Below are positions 1 through 9,285 of a stretch of 64,000 nt of DNA, in pieces; positions within the stretch are counted from its first letter, which is position 1; every line of letters starts with the position of its first letter. Origin of the DNA: Streptomyces cellulosae (lineage in GTDB: Bacteria; Actinomycetota; Actinomycetes; Streptomycetales; Streptomycetaceae); NCBI RefSeq assembly GCF_000721105.1, contig NZ_JOEV01000036.1, forward strand, positions 62,001-126,000. The letters are read 5' to 3'. The position numbers were made by a program, and so were the translations under genes. The notes under the pieces were generated by a model. The model was not told the origin of the DNA and made no database searches. It worked only from the letters and a program-made list of their open reading frames with translations.

Positions 1-380
1 GTGAGTCCGCGCTCGCCGAGGGGTGGATCCAGAAGGTGGGGGTGCGCACGGCCGGCCGCGGCGCCAGGATCACGACCTTGAGCGGCGGCAACCAGCAGAA
101 GGTCGTCATGGCCCGCTGCCTGGCCCAGCAACCGCCGGTACTGGTGCTGTGCGAGCCCACGGCGGGCGTCGACATCGCGACCCGCCTCCAGTTGTACGAC
201 CTGATCGAACGGCAGGCCGACGACGGCATGGGCGTGATCGTGTCCTCGTCCGACACCGAGGACCTGCTCGCGCTGTGCACCCGCGTCCTGGTGGTGCGGG
301 ACGGCCGGATCGTACGGGAGATCAGCGGCCGGGACATCACCGAACGCGCGCTGCTCCACGCCATGGAAGGAACCGAGTGA
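1..380 (+). CDS. Sugar-type ABC transporter ATP-binding protein (3' end only)
   Basis: This is the C-terminal part of an ATPase subunit that powers uptake of a small solute through the permease encoded next to it. The reading frame is open from base 3 and the start lies before the window. The visible part carries the ABC signature LSGGNQQKV, which is the form typical of the second nucleotide-binding domain of RbsA/MglA-type double ATPases, followed by the Walker B-like stretch VLVLCEPTAGVD and the switch region VIVSSSDTEDL. The last codons are followed after one base by the permease start, so the two are co-transcribed. The family is known for pentose, galactose, autoinducer and inositol import; the real substrate cannot be read from the sequence. 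Confidence 0.9.
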   Translation, partial: ESALAEGWIQKVGVRTAGRGARITTLSGGNQQKVVMARCLAQQPPVLVLCEPTAGVDIATRLQLYDLIERQADDGMGVIVSSSDTEDLLALCTRVLVVRDGRIVREISGRDITERALLHAMEGTE

Positions 381-381
381 C

Positions 382-1518
382 ATGACATCCACCCCGACCC
401 GGCCCGCCGAGCTCCGGCCGAGCGGACCGGACCAGCCCGCGGTGCCACCGGCGAGCACACTGGGCGCCCTGGGCCGGCGGGCGACGGCCGCCCTGTCGTT
501 CCGCACCATCGGCGCCGTCTATGTGTGGCTGCTGATCGCCGTGCTCTTCTCCGTGTGGGCCCCCGACACCTTCCCGACCGCCACCACGGTCAAGCAGGTC
601 CTCAACGGCAACGCGGTGGCCGGGCTGGTGGCGCTCAGCGTCGTGCTTCCGCTGGCCGCGCGCGTCTTCGACCTGTCCGTCGCCTACACCATGTCCCTCA
701 CCAGTGTCCTGACCGCCCACTTCCTGGTCTCCTCCGGGCTCGGCCCCGCCACCGCGATCGCCCTGGCGATGGGCGCCGCCCTGCTGGTGGGGGTGGTCAA
801 CGGGCTCGTGGTCGTGGTACTGCGGGTGGACTCCTTCATCGCCACCCTGGCGACCGGGGCGCTGATCCAGTCCCTGATCACCATGGTCACCAACGACACG
901 TCGATCACCGGGGTCCAGCTGCTGGCCAAGCCGTTCTCCAGCATCGCGCAGCTGGACGCGGGCGGTGTCACGCTGCCGGTGCTGTACCTGCTCCTCGCCG
1001 CGACGGCCATCTGGTTCCTCCTCGAACACACCGCGAGCGGACGCCGGTTGTACGCCACCGGTTTCAACGCGGACGCGGCGCGTCTGCAGGGGGTGCGCAC
1101 CGACCGGCTGCGCTTCCTCACCCTGGTGGCGTCCGCGCTGCTCTCCGGTTTCGCCGGCGTCGTCTTCGCGGCCTCGGTGGGTTCCGGATCACCGAGCGCG
1201 GGTACCCCGTACCTGCTGTCGGCCTATGCGGCGGCCTTCGTCGGGGCGACCCAGCTGCGCGCGGGCCGCTTCAACGCCTGGGGCACGGTGATCGCGGTCC
1301 TGCTGCTCGGCACCGGCATCACGGGGCTCGGGCTGGCGACCAGCGCGCAGTGGGCGGCGAGCCTGTTCACCGGCTCGGTCCTGATCGTCGCGCTCGTTCT
1401 CACGGGTGGACGCATCGCCCTGCCGGCGGTGCTGCGCCGCCGGAGGCCGCCGCAGCACGCCGCGAGTGCCGCGGCGGACGGCTCGGGGACTGTTTCGGGC
1501 GAGGAGGTACCGCGATGA
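382..1518 (+). CDS. Sugar-type ABC transporter permease (RbsC-like)
   Basis: A 378-residue integral membrane permease of the BPD_transp_2 (RbsC/XylH-like) family, working with the ATPase encoded just upstream. It has a short polar N-terminus, then about eight to ten hydrophobic segments, including the region near residues 125-150 and the conserved YATGFNADAARLQGV loop typical of ribose-type permeases. The start ATG comes one base after the ATPase stop, and the stop overlaps the next start as ATGA, so translation is probably coupled through all three genes. No periplasmic binding protein is visible in the window; it may lie upstream. A substrate other than a sugar is possible, because the neighbours are acyl-CoA and dehydrogenase genes. 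Confidence 0.88.
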   Translation: MTSTPTRPAELRPSGPDQPAVPPASTLGALGRRATAALSFRTIGAVYVWLLIAVLFSVWAPDTFPTATTVKQVLNGNAVAGLVALSVVLPLAARVFDLSVAYTMSLTSVLTAHFLVSSGLGPATAIALAMGAALLVGVVNGLVVVVLRVDSFIATLATGALIQSLITMVTNDTSITGVQLLAKPFSSIAQLDAGGVTLPVLYLLLAATAIWFLLEHTASGRRLYATGFNADAARLQGVRTDRLRFLTLVASALLSGFAGVVFAASVGSGSPSAGTPYLLSAYAAAFVGATQLRAGRFNAWGTVIAVLLLGTGITGLGLATSAQWAASLFTGSVLIVALVLTGGRIALPAVLRRRRPPQHAASAAADGSGTVSGEEVPR

Positions 1519-2558
1519 AGGCGGTCCAGTACCTTACGGTCGGCAGGGCGCCGGAGGTCGTCGAGGTTCCGGTTCCCGAACCGGGCCCGGGCCAGGTGCT
1601 GCTGAAGGTGACAGCGGCCGGGCTGTGCCACTCGGACCTGGCGGTCATGGGCTGGCCCGAGGAGCAGTTCCCCTATCCGCTGCCGATGACGCTCGGTCAC
1701 GAGGGCGTCGGCACCGTCGCGGCCCTGGGCAGCGGCGCCACCGGAGTCGCGGAGGGCGAGGAGGTGGCGGTGTACGGCCCGTGGGGCTGTGGCCGCTGCC
1801 GCAGGTGCGCCGAGGGCAGGGAGAACGCCTGCCCGCACGCCGCCGGCCTCGGCATCATGCCGCCCGGGCTCGGCTCGCCGGGCGCCCTCGCGGAGTACAT
1901 GGTGGTGGATTCGCCCCGCCATCTGGTGCCGCTGAACGGCCTGGACCCGGTACAGGCCGCACCGCTCACCGACGCGGGGCTGACGCCGTACCACGCGATC
2001 CGGGCCTGCCTGCCCAAGCTCGTGCCGGGCAGTACGGCGGTGGTGATCGGCGTCGGGGGCCTCGGTCATCTCGCCGTACAACTGCTGCGTGCGCTGACGC
2101 CGGCCCGGGTGGTCGCCCTCGACGTGAGCAAGGAGAAACTGGAACTGGCGCGCGGTGTCGGCGCCCACGAGACGCTGCTCTCCGACGGTGAGGCGGCGAC
2201 CCGGGTGCGGGAACTGACCGGTGGCATCGGCGCCGAGGTGGTGCTGGACTTCGTGGGGGCCGAGGCGACCCTCGCGGTGGCCTCGGCGTCGGTGACGGTG
2301 GCGGGCGAGGTGACCGTCGTCGGCATCGGCGGAGGCACGCTGGCGGTCGGCTTCGGAGGCGGGCTGCCGTTCGAGGTGTCGGCGTCGGCGCCCTACTGGG
2401 GCAGCCGGGGGGAGCTCCTGGACGTGGTCGAACTGGCGCGGCAGGGGCTGGTGTCCTCCCACGTCGAGACGTTCTCGATCGAGGACGCCCCGCGGGCGTA
2501 CGAGCGCCTGCACGCGGGGGAGATCAACGGGCGGGCGGTGGTGTTGCCGCAGGGCTGA
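1515..2558 (+). CDS. Zinc-dependent alcohol dehydrogenase
   Basis: A 347-residue medium-chain dehydrogenase that oxidises an alcohol or reduces an aldehyde/ketone with NAD(P). Catalytic zinc ligands are visible as C38-H39 and the H62-E63 pair in GHEGVG; the structural zinc site is C92, C95, C98 and C106. The nucleotide-binding glycine motif GVGGLGHLA lies near residues 174-182. The ATG overlaps the permease stop (ATGA), and a strong GAGGAGG ribosome site precedes it, so this gene is part of the transporter operon. That linkage suggests it acts on the imported compound. A perfect hairpin at 2599-2634 closes the operon. Exact substrate unknown. Confidence 0.9.
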   Translation: MKAVQYLTVGRAPEVVEVPVPEPGPGQVLLKVTAAGLCHSDLAVMGWPEEQFPYPLPMTLGHEGVGTVAALGSGATGVAEGEEVAVYGPWGCGRCRRCAEGRENACPHAAGLGIMPPGLGSPGALAEYMVVDSPRHLVPLNGLDPVQAAPLTDAGLTPYHAIRACLPKLVPGSTAVVIGVGGLGHLAVQLLRALTPARVVALDVSKEKLELARGVGAHETLLSDGEAATRVRELTGGIGAEVVLDFVGAEATLAVASASVTVAGEVTVVGIGGGTLAVGFGGGLPFEVSASAPYWGSRGELLDVVELARQGLVSSHVETFSIEDAPRAYERLHAGEINGRAVVLPQG

Positions 2559-2598
2559 GCCGGGGACGCGGCGGTGCCTGCGTCAACTGGCTCGCTCG

Positions 2599-2634
2599 AG
2601 CGCCGGAGAGGCTGATCTCAGCCTCTCCGGCGCT
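2599..2634. terminator. Bidirectional terminator hairpin
   Basis: Two perfectly complementary 17-base arms (2599-2615 and 2618-2634, starting AGCGCCGGAGAG) meet almost without a loop. It sits between the convergent alcohol dehydrogenase and ThuA-domain genes and can end transcription from both sides. Confidence 0.8.
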
Positions 2635-2649
2635 TGGCTGAGCGATGAC

Positions 2650-3450
2650 TCACGAAGTCGGCACCCGCGCCGCGCTCGGCACGCTCGCGCCCACCATCCG
2701 CTCCACGCAACGCCGCAGCACTGTCAGGAACTCGGGTGTCTCCCAGGGCCCCCGGTCCACCCGCCCCGTGTCGTCGACGCCCAGGTCCTGCACGTCGTAC
2801 CGTCCGCGGCAGTGTCCGAGGCTGAAGTAGCAGACCTCGCCGGCGCCGTGTCTCTTCAGGTACAGCACGGGGCGGGGCGCGTCGTCCAGTGCCGCGGTGT
2901 CGCCCTCGGCGAACCCACGGCACGGCCCCGTGTACTCGGCGTGCAGGAGCACCTCCAGGTCCCCGTGCAGTTCGCACACGTACAGCTCGTCGGTGACCGT
3001 GAACGGCGCGATCCCTTCGACCAGCGGATGGTCCGGCCGGGTCACCCGTACCTCGTACGGCTCGATCGGCGGGTGGGCCAGGAACTGGCTGCCCAGCACC
3101 CCGGCCAGGTCGCCGAACAGCCGCGGGGTGGTGAAGACCCGGGGCCCGCCGGCGGCCGGGGCCTCGATCACCGCGTTGGTGCCGTGCAGGGCGAGCCAGC
3201 GCCCGCCACGCTCCACGAACCGTGCCAGTGCGGCCCGTTGGGACGGGCGGGGCCGCACGTCGCAGGTGTAGGTCACCAGCAGGTCGGCGTGTTCCAGCGC
3301 GGGCAGGCAGTCGTAGTCCTGGTGGACGCTGGTGCGCACGCGGGGGTGGCCGCCCAGCAGGTCCAGCAGCCGCAGCCGCGCGTAGTCGAAGTCGTGCCAC
3401 TTCCCGCCGCAGACCAGAACGGCGTCGCGGCGGCCGGCCGGGCCCGCCAC
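2650..3450 (-). CDS. ThuA-domain protein
   Basis: A 266-residue cytosolic protein of the ThuA family (class I glutamine amidotransferase-like fold). ThuA is linked to trehalose and sugar-like compound use in rhizobia, but the reaction of most members is unknown. Family features include the early strand VLVCGGKWHDFDYAR, the HADLLVTYTCDV region, RWLALHGTNA, HPLVEGIAPF and the late YLKRHGAGEVCYFSLGH strand. The start is a GTG (codon at 3448-3450) only three bases after the SDR stop, so the two genes form one transcript. Its place beside a ribose-type ABC transporter and an SDR fits a role in processing a sugar-like or cyclic polyol substrate, which is an inference. Confidence 0.75.
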   Translation of the reverse strand: MAGPAGRRDAVLVCGGKWHDFDYARLRLLDLLGGHPRVRTSVHQDYDCLPALEHADLLVTYTCDVRPRPSQRAALARFVERGGRWLALHGTNAVIEAPAAGGPRVFTTPRLFGDLAGVLGSQFLAHPPIEPYEVRVTRPDHPLVEGIAPFTVTDELYVCELHGDLEVLLHAEYTGPCRGFAEGDTAALDDAPRPVLYLKRHGAGEVCYFSLGHCRGRYDVQDLGVDDTGRVDRGPWETPEFLTVLRRCVERMVGASVPSAARVPTS

Positions 3451-3453
3451 GGC

Positions 3454-4218
3454 TCAGTACTGGACGCGGGTGAGCAGCCCGCCGTCCACGACGAGGTTGA
3501 CACCGACGCAGAACGAGCCGGTCCGGCCCAGCAGGAACGCGACCGCGGCGGCCACGTCCTCGGCGGTGCCGTAGCGGCCGATCGGCAGCTTGGCGAGGAC
3601 CTCCTCGTACACCTCGGGGCGGCTGGTGCGGATGGTCTCCCAGGCGCCGCCGGGGAAGTCGATCGGGCCGGGCGAGACGGTGTTGACGCGGATGCCCTTC
3701 GGGGCGAGGGCGTGCGCGAGCGCGGAGGCGTGCTGGACGACTGCTGCCTTCAGGGCGGAGTACGAGTTGGCTCCGGCCGGGCGTGCGGTGTCGGAGGCGT
3801 TGGTGGTGCCGATGGCCACCACGGCGGCCCGCTCGGAGGCCTCCAGGTACGGCATGGCCGCCTCGACGAGTCCCGCGAAGGGGACCAGGTCGCCGCGGAG
3901 GCTGGCCTCCCACGACTCGGGGCCCTTGACGTTGCCCGCCGAGACGTTGGACACCAGCAGGTCCAGCCCGCCGAGTTCGGCTGCCGCCCGCTCCACGAAG
4001 CCCGCGAGCGCGGCCGGGTCGGTGACGTCGACCGGCTCGGCGAACACGGTCGCCCCTTCACCGCGCAGTTCGGCGGCGGCCTTGGCGAGGGCCTCCTCGC
4101 CGCGGGCGCACAGTGCCAGCGCGCAGCCCTCGGCGGCGAGGGTTCCCGCGATCGCCCGGCCGATGCCCCGGCTCGCGCCGGTCACCAGCGCCTTCGCCCC
4201 TGTCAGTCCCAGATCCAT
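3454..4218 (-). CDS. Short-chain dehydrogenase/reductase (SDR)
   Basis: A 254-residue classical SDR. The N-terminal cofactor motif is TGASRGIG, the NVSAGN stretch corresponds to the usual NNAG, and the active-site region is NSYSALKAAV with the YxxxK pair. It ends with a typical C-terminal FCVGVNLVVDGG. ATG at 4218 is chosen because GAGGAG lies eight bases upstream; a GTG three codons earlier overlaps that ribosome site. The gene is followed directly by the ThuA gene and preceded by an acyl-CoA dehydrogenase on the same strand. It likely oxidises or reduces a hydroxyl/keto group in the same catabolic path; substrate unknown. Confidence 0.9.
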   Translation of the reverse strand: MDLGLTGAKALVTGASRGIGRAIAGTLAAEGCALALCARGEEALAKAAAELRGEGATVFAEPVDVTDPAALAGFVERAAAELGGLDLLVSNVSAGNVKGPESWEASLRGDLVPFAGLVEAAMPYLEASERAAVVAIGTTNASDTARPAGANSYSALKAAVVQHASALAHALAPKGIRVNTVSPGPIDFPGGAWETIRTSRPEVYEEVLAKLPIGRYGTAEDVAAAVAFLLGRTGSFCVGVNLVVDGGLLTRVQY

Positions 4219-4304
4219 CGATGTCACTCCTCAGTGCCTTTGTTGACTTGTTGACTTGTTGTCTTTGTCGCCTCTGCCGCAGGCGGGATACTGCGTGGTT
4301 GCGT

Positions 4305-5555
4305 TCAGTTGCCGGGCAGTTCGGAGAACGGCACCTTGTCGACCCGTGGCTCCCCCGGCAGTTTCAGCACCCGTTCGCCGATCAGGTTGCGCTGGATCTG
4401 GTCGGTGCCGCCGGCCAGCCGGTAGCCGGGCGCGCCGAGCAGGTGCTGCGTCCAGGCGAAGGTGCCTTCCTCGCCGGTGTCGGCGGTGATCCGGGCACCC
4501 ATCAGTTCGGTGGCCACCTGGCCGGTGCGGGTGAGCAGGTCGGATGCCATGAGCTTGGTCAGCGATGCCTCGGGGCCCGGCCGTCCGCCGGCCGCGCTCG
4601 CCCTGGCGACGCGGTCCACGGTGGCGGCGCGCAGCGCGCTGCGGACGTACAGGTCGGCGAGCCGCTGGCGTACCAGCGGGTCCCCGGTCCGGTGCAGCGA
4701 GCGGGCGAGGGCGAGTACGTCGTCGAAGGTGCCGCCCTTGCGCCGGTTCCCGGAGCCGGAGGCGGTGCGCTCGAAGGCCAGGGTGGCATTGGCGACCTCC
4801 CAGCCCTGGCCGGGGCGTCCGATCCGCAGTGTGTCGGGGACGCGTACGCCGCTGAGGAAGACCTCGTTGAAGGAGGCGCCGCCGCTCATCTGGCGGATCG
4901 GCCGGATCTCCACACCCGGGCTGTCCATCGGGACCAGGAAGGCGGTGATGCCGGCCTGTTTGACGACGTCCGGGTCGGTGCGGGCGAGCAGCAGGCCGTG
5001 GTCGGCGAACTGGGCGCCCGAGGTCCACACCTTCTGCCCGTCGATCACCCAGTCCTCGCCGTCCTGGCGGGCGCGGGTGCGCAGGGCGGCCAGGTCGGAA
5101 CCGGCGCCGGGTTCGCTGAAGAGCTGGCAGGCCAGCAGATCCGTACGGAGGAAGGCGCGCGCGTACGTCTCGCGCTGCTCGGGTGTGCCGAACAGCGAGA
5201 CCGACATCGCGACCAGCCGCACCGTGACGCTGATCAGCTCCGTGGACGGCGGTACGTCGAACGCCGACTCCTCCTCGGCGAAGACGGCCGCGTGGGCGGC
5301 GGTCAGCCCCTGGCCGCCGTTCTCCCTGGGGAGGGTGAGGGCCTGGTAGCCGGCCTCGTGGCGGGCTCGCTGGTAGGCGCGGCAACGGTCGAGCAGCCGG
5401 CGCTCCTGGGCGTCCGTGAGGTTGTGGAAGACGGCGAGATCGGCGGGCTCGGCGGTGGTGGGGCCGGTGGTCTCGGCCGCCCGCCGCGGTTCGAGGACCG
5501 TGGCCAGCCAGTGCCGGGCCTCGCTCCGCCACTCGTCCACGTTCGGTTGGGGCAT
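4305..5555 (-). CDS. Acyl-CoA dehydrogenase
   Basis: A 416-residue flavoenzyme that introduces a trans-2,3 double bond into an acyl-CoA. Family marks are LFSEPGAGSDLAALRTRA in the middle domain, VIDGQKVWTSGAQFADHGLLLART, and the C-terminal helical domain ending GYRLAGGTDQIQRNLIGERVLKLP. The start at 5555 follows GAGGAGG at good spacing; the frame is open further upstream but lacks that signal. It is transcribed away from the acyl-CoA ligase at 5805, so the 250 bases between hold divergent promoters. With the ligase and thiolase it supplies the core of a beta-oxidation route for an unidentified acid. Confidence 0.92.
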   Translation of the reverse strand: MPQPNVDEWRSEARHWLATVLEPRRAAETTGPTTAEPADLAVFHNLTDAQERRLLDRCRAYQRARHEAGYQALTLPRENGGQGLTAAHAAVFAEEESAFDVPPSTELISVTVRLVAMSVSLFGTPEQRETYARAFLRTDLLACQLFSEPGAGSDLAALRTRARQDGEDWVIDGQKVWTSGAQFADHGLLLARTDPDVVKQAGITAFLVPMDSPGVEIRPIRQMSGGASFNEVFLSGVRVPDTLRIGRPGQGWEVANATLAFERTASGSGNRRKGGTFDDVLALARSLHRTGDPLVRQRLADLYVRSALRAATVDRVARASAAGGRPGPEASLTKLMASDLLTRTGQVATELMGARITADTGEEGTFAWTQHLLGAPGYRLAGGTDQIQRNLIGERVLKLPGEPRVDKVPFSELPGN

Positions 5556-5804
5556 GGTGACCTCCTCGGCACACGTGTCCACACGGCACTTACCAGATGC
5601 CTGCTTGAGTAACGGCGACTCGGTGCGGAGCACCACACCCGTTCAACAGGGGAAGCTCCGTCGACCCGGGTCAGAGTGTTCCGTACTTTCTTGATAAACG
5701 CTACAGTCCTGTCGTCGACTCTCCCACCTGCCCGGCCGCTGGGCAGACGGGGTAGCACCCGGTGGAGCGAGGGAGTGGACGAACCGAGGAGCGCCGGAGG
5801 ATTC
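5556..5804. promoter_or_regulatory. Divergent promoter region
   Basis: This 249-base gap separates the acyl-CoA dehydrogenase (minus strand) from the acyl-CoA ligase (plus strand). It includes a relatively AT-rich patch around 5685-5710. No convincing -35/-10 pair with correct spacing, and no clear operator palindrome, could be assigned. Confidence 0.4.
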
Positions 5805-7343
5805 ATGTCCCTACAGTCACTCGACCTGCGCGCCCGGGAACTGCCGGACGCGACCGCTGTGGCCGATGACACGGAGAGTCTGTCCTGGTCCCGGCTGGCC
5901 GATCAGGTGGCACGCCTGACCGGGCGGTTCCTGGAGGTCGCGCCCGGCCCGGAGGACCGGGTCGCGGTCCTGGGCGACAACGCCGTGGCCACGATGGTGG
6001 CTCATCTCGCGGGGCTGCGGGCCGGTGTCGGCACGGTGGCCGCCTCCCGGCAGCTGACCGTCCGGGAGCTGGTCGACCTGCTCACCGACGCGGGCGCCAA
6101 GGCGGTGATCAGCGGCCCGGCGGGCGAGTCGGCCGCCCGGCAGGCGGGCGCGGAACTCGGCCTCCCGGTCGTCGTGCACGGCACGCCGGCCAAGGACGAC
6201 GCCCTCGACTGGACCCAGTGGCTGGCCGAGGCGGAGCCGGTGCTCCAGCCCGTCGGCCGCCCGGCCCGCCCCCCGCTCGTCTACACCTCGGGCACCACCG
6301 GACGGGCCCGCGGCACCGAGGTGCGCTGGGTGCGGGACGCGGTGCCGGACAGCGCCGCCTACCTGGACGCCGTGGCCGCCCGTCCCGGCTTCCCACCCGG
6401 ACCGCACCTGGTGTGCGGCCCGCTCCAGCACAACGGACCGCTCACCTCACTGCGCCATCTCGCGGCCGGCAGGCCGGTGGTGATCCTCGGCCGGTTCGAC
6501 GCGGAGACGTTCCTGCACAGCGTGGAGCGGTGGCGGGTCACCTCGTCGGTGATGGTGCCGACCCACTTCACCCGCCTGCTGGCCCTGTCCGAGGACGTAC
6601 GCGAACGCTACGACGTCTCCAGCCTGATCCAGGTCTCGCACACCGGCTCCGCCTGCCCCCCGGAGGTGAAGCGAGCCATGATCGAGTGGTTCGGTCCGGT
6701 GCTCACGGAGTCGTACGGGGCCAGCGAGGCGGGCACCGTCGCACGGATCGACAGCACCGAGTGGCTGGAGCACCCCGGCTCGGTGGGACGCGTGCAGCCG
6801 CCCTTCGACATCCTCGTGACCGACGACGACGGCCGTCCCCTGCCCGCCGGGGAGCTCGGCCTGCTCGCCTTCCGGGCGCCGGAGGGCCGCGGCGTGCGCT
6901 ACCACGCGGACGAGGAGAAGACCAAGGCGGCGTACGTCGCCCCCGGCGTCTTCACTCTCGGCGACATCGGCTACGTCGACCCGGACGGCTACATCTTCAT
7001 CACCGACCGGGCCTCGGACGTCGTGGTCTCCGGCGGGGTGAACCTGTACCCGGCGGAGAGCGAGGCGGTCCTGCGCGAGCACCCCGCGGTCGCCGAGGTC
7101 GCGGTCATCGGCGTACCGGACCCGGACTTCGGCGAGTCCCTGCGGGCCCTGGTGGTCGTGGCCGACGGGAGCGAGCCGGCCGACGGGGACCTGGGCGCCT
7201 TCTGCCGCGAGCGGCTGGCCGCCTACAAGTGCCCGAAGTCGTACGAGATCGTCCCGGCCCTCGTCCGCAACGCCATGGGCAAACTCGACAAGCGGGCGAT
7301 GCGCCGCCCGTACTGGGACTCCGACCGGACGATCGCCGGTTGA
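5805..7343 (+). CDS. Acyl-CoA ligase / AMP-dependent synthetase
   Basis: A 512-residue ANL-superfamily enzyme that activates a carboxylic acid with ATP to an acyl-adenylate and then the CoA thioester. The P-loop-like motif is YTSGTTGRARGTE, followed by the ESYGASEAG motif, the hinge motif TLGDIGYVDPDGYIFITDRASD, and the C-terminal lysine region GKLDKRAM. The start ATG is preceded by GGAGG. It opens a plus-strand run with a histidine phosphatase, a thiolase and a reductase. It probably activates the acid produced by the dehydrogenases encoded on both sides. Confidence 0.9.
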   Translation: MSLQSLDLRARELPDATAVADDTESLSWSRLADQVARLTGRFLEVAPGPEDRVAVLGDNAVATMVAHLAGLRAGVGTVAASRQLTVRELVDLLTDAGAKAVISGPAGESAARQAGAELGLPVVVHGTPAKDDALDWTQWLAEAEPVLQPVGRPARPPLVYTSGTTGRARGTEVRWVRDAVPDSAAYLDAVAARPGFPPGPHLVCGPLQHNGPLTSLRHLAAGRPVVILGRFDAETFLHSVERWRVTSSVMVPTHFTRLLALSEDVRERYDVSSLIQVSHTGSACPPEVKRAMIEWFGPVLTESYGASEAGTVARIDSTEWLEHPGSVGRVQPPFDILVTDDDGRPLPAGELGLLAFRAPEGRGVRYHADEEKTKAAYVAPGVFTLGDIGYVDPDGYIFITDRASDVVVSGGVNLYPAESEAVLREHPAVAEVAVIGVPDPDFGESLRALVVVADGSEPADGDLGAFCRERLAAYKCPKSYEIVPALVRNAMGKLDKRAMRRPYWDSDRTIAG

Positions 7344-7383
7344 GCACCGTCGTTCCTCCTCACTCCTCACACGAAGGACCCTC

Positions 7384-7989
7384 ATGACGGAACTTCTGCT
7401 CGTCCGGCACGGCCTGCCCGTCGCCGGCGTGTTCGACCCGGAGCTGTCGCCGGAGGGCGTCGCCCAGGCCGAGCGCCTCGCCCCGTGGCTCGCGGACGAG
7501 GGCGTCGACGCCCTCTACGCCAGTCCGTACCGGCGGGCCCGTGAGACGGCGGCGCCGCTGGAAAGGCTGACGGGCCTGACCGCCACCGTGCTGGACGACC
7601 TGCGCGAGTGGGACACCGACGTCTCGCACCCCTACACGCCGCCGGAGCAGATCAACGCGGACGATCCGCGATCGGTGGCGCTCTCCGAGGGACGGTACGA
7701 GGACTTCGTACCGGACCTGGACTGGGACGCCTTCCGGGCCCGGGCGGTACGGGCCATGAACACCATGCTGGACGCCCACCCCGGCGGGCGGATCGCCGCC
7801 GTGTGCCACGGCGGGATCACCAACACCTACCTGGCGACCGTGCTCGGGATACCGCGGATGTTCTGGTTCCACCCCGGCTACACCTCGGTCAGCAGGGTGC
7901 GCCGCATGCCCGGCGGCCGGATCGTGCTGCACTCCGTCAACGAGACGGCCCATCTGGTCGCGGAGCGCGCGGTCGACTCCGTCGGCTGA
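7384..7989 (+). CDS. Histidine phosphatase family protein
   Basis: A 201-residue protein of the phosphoglycerate mutase-like branch. The catalytic RHG motif is at residues 8-10, the second core arginine lies in YASPYRRARET, and the second histidine in VCHGG. Members remove phosphate from small metabolites or proteins; a few have lost catalysis. It lies 40 bases after the ligase and 54 before the thiolase, with the order suggesting one operon. Why a phosphatase is needed in this path is not evident; it could act on a phosphorylated intermediate. Confidence 0.85.
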   Translation: MTELLLVRHGLPVAGVFDPELSPEGVAQAERLAPWLADEGVDALYASPYRRARETAAPLERLTGLTATVLDDLREWDTDVSHPYTPPEQINADDPRSVALSEGRYEDFVPDLDWDAFRARAVRAMNTMLDAHPGGRIAAVCHGGITNTYLATVLGIPRMFWFHPGYTSVSRVRRMPGGRIVLHSVNETAHLVAERAVDSVG

Positions 7990-8043
7990 CACCCCGCTCA
8001 CGCCCTCCCCCTATCGTCGAGAGCCCCTCAGGAGGCACCGGCC

Positions 8044-9231
8044 ATGCCCGGATCCGTCATCGTCGTCGGAGCGAGAACGCCCGTCGGCAAGCTCATGGGC
8101 GGGCTGAGCAGCCTGTCCGCCGCCGACCTCGGCGCCCGTGCCATCGGCGCCGCCCTGTCGGCGGCGCGGCTCGACCCGGCCGCCGTGGAGGCCGTCGTGA
8201 TGGGCCATGTCGTCCAGGCCGGCGCCGGTCCCAACACCGCCCGGCAGGCCGCGGTGGCCGCCGGCATCCCGTTCTCGGTACCGGCGAGCACCGTCAACAA
8301 GCTCTGCCTGTCGGGGCTGCACGCCATCGCACTGGCCGACCTGATGGTCGCCTCGGGGCGCCACGAGGTGGTCGTGGCGGGCGGCATGGAGTCCATGTCC
8401 GGCGCCCCGCACCTGCTGCGCGGGTCCCGCGCCGGCTGGAAGTACGGGGCGGCGACCGTCGAGGACGCCCTCGACCGGGACGCGCTGACCTGCGCCTTCG
8501 ACGGGGTCTCCATGGGCGCGGCCACCGAGCGCTACCAGCGGCCGTTCGCGTTCACCCGTGAGGAGCAGGACGAGTACAGCGCCCTGTCGCACCAGCGGGC
8601 ACACCGCGCTCAGGAGTCCGGCGCGTTCGCCGCGGAGATCGCTCCGGTCACGGTGGCCGGGCGCCGGGGCGAGACGGTGGTGGAGGCCGACGAGGGCGTC
8701 CGGCCGCAGAGCACCGCCGAGAGCCTGGGCCGCCTCAGGCCCGCCTTCTCCTCCGACGGCACGATCACCGCGGGCAACGCCTCGCAGCTGTCCGACGGAG
8801 CCGCGGCCGTCGTCGTCATGAGCGCGGAGCGCGCCCGCCGGGAGGGGCTGACGCCGCTCGCCGAGATCGGCGCCTACGGCACCGTGGCCGGTCCCGATCC
8901 CTCGCTGCTCGTCCAGCCGGCCGGCGCGGTCCGCGACGCGCTGTCCCGGGACGGCCGGCTGAAGACCGACGACCTCGACCTTTTCGAGATCAACGAGGCC
9001 TTCGCCGGGGTCGCCCTGGCCTCCGCACGCGAACTCGGCGTCCCCCTGGAGAAGGTGAACGTCAACGGCGGCGCGATCGCCCTCGGCCACCCGGTCGGCA
9101 TGACCGGCGCCCGGCTCGTCCTGTCCCTCGCCCACGAGCTGCGGCGGCGCGGCGGCGGCACCGGAGTCGCCGCCCTGTGCGGGGGCGGCGGCCAGGGCGA
9201 CGCGCTGCTCCTGCGTGTACCGGGCGCCTGA
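8044..9231 (+). CDS. Thiolase (acetyl-CoA acyltransferase)
   Basis: A 395-residue type II thiolase that splits a 3-ketoacyl-CoA with CoA, or condenses two acetyl-CoA. All three catalytic residues are visible: C88 in NKLCLSG, H349 in [12 protein letters not shown], and C379 in ALCGGGGQG. Length and motif order match the degradative family. GGAGG lies about eight bases before the ATG. In this operon it most likely completes beta-oxidation of the substrate activated by the upstream ligase. Confidence 0.92.
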   Translation: MPGSVIVVGARTPVGKLMGGLSSLSAADLGARAIGAALSAARLDPAAVEAVVMGHVVQAGAGPNTARQAAVAAGIPFSVPASTVNKLCLSGLHAIALADLMVASGRHEVVVAGGMESMSGAPHLLRGSRAGWKYGAATVEDALDRDALTCAFDGVSMGAATERYQRPFAFTREEQDEYSALSHQRAHRAQESGAFAAEIAPVTVAGRRGETVVEADEGVRPQSTAESLGRLRPAFSSDGTITAGNASQLSDGAAAVVVMSAERARREGLTPLAEIGAYGTVAGPDPSLLVQPAGAVRDALSRDGRLKTDDLDLFEINEAFAGVALASARELGVPLEKVNVNGGAIALGHPVGMTGARLVLSLAHELRRRGGGTGVAALCGGGGQGDALLLRVPGA

Positions 9232-9285
9232 GTTCCCGGCCCTCCGCTCCCCTCCCCCACCCGTACGAGACCCAGGTTGACGCAC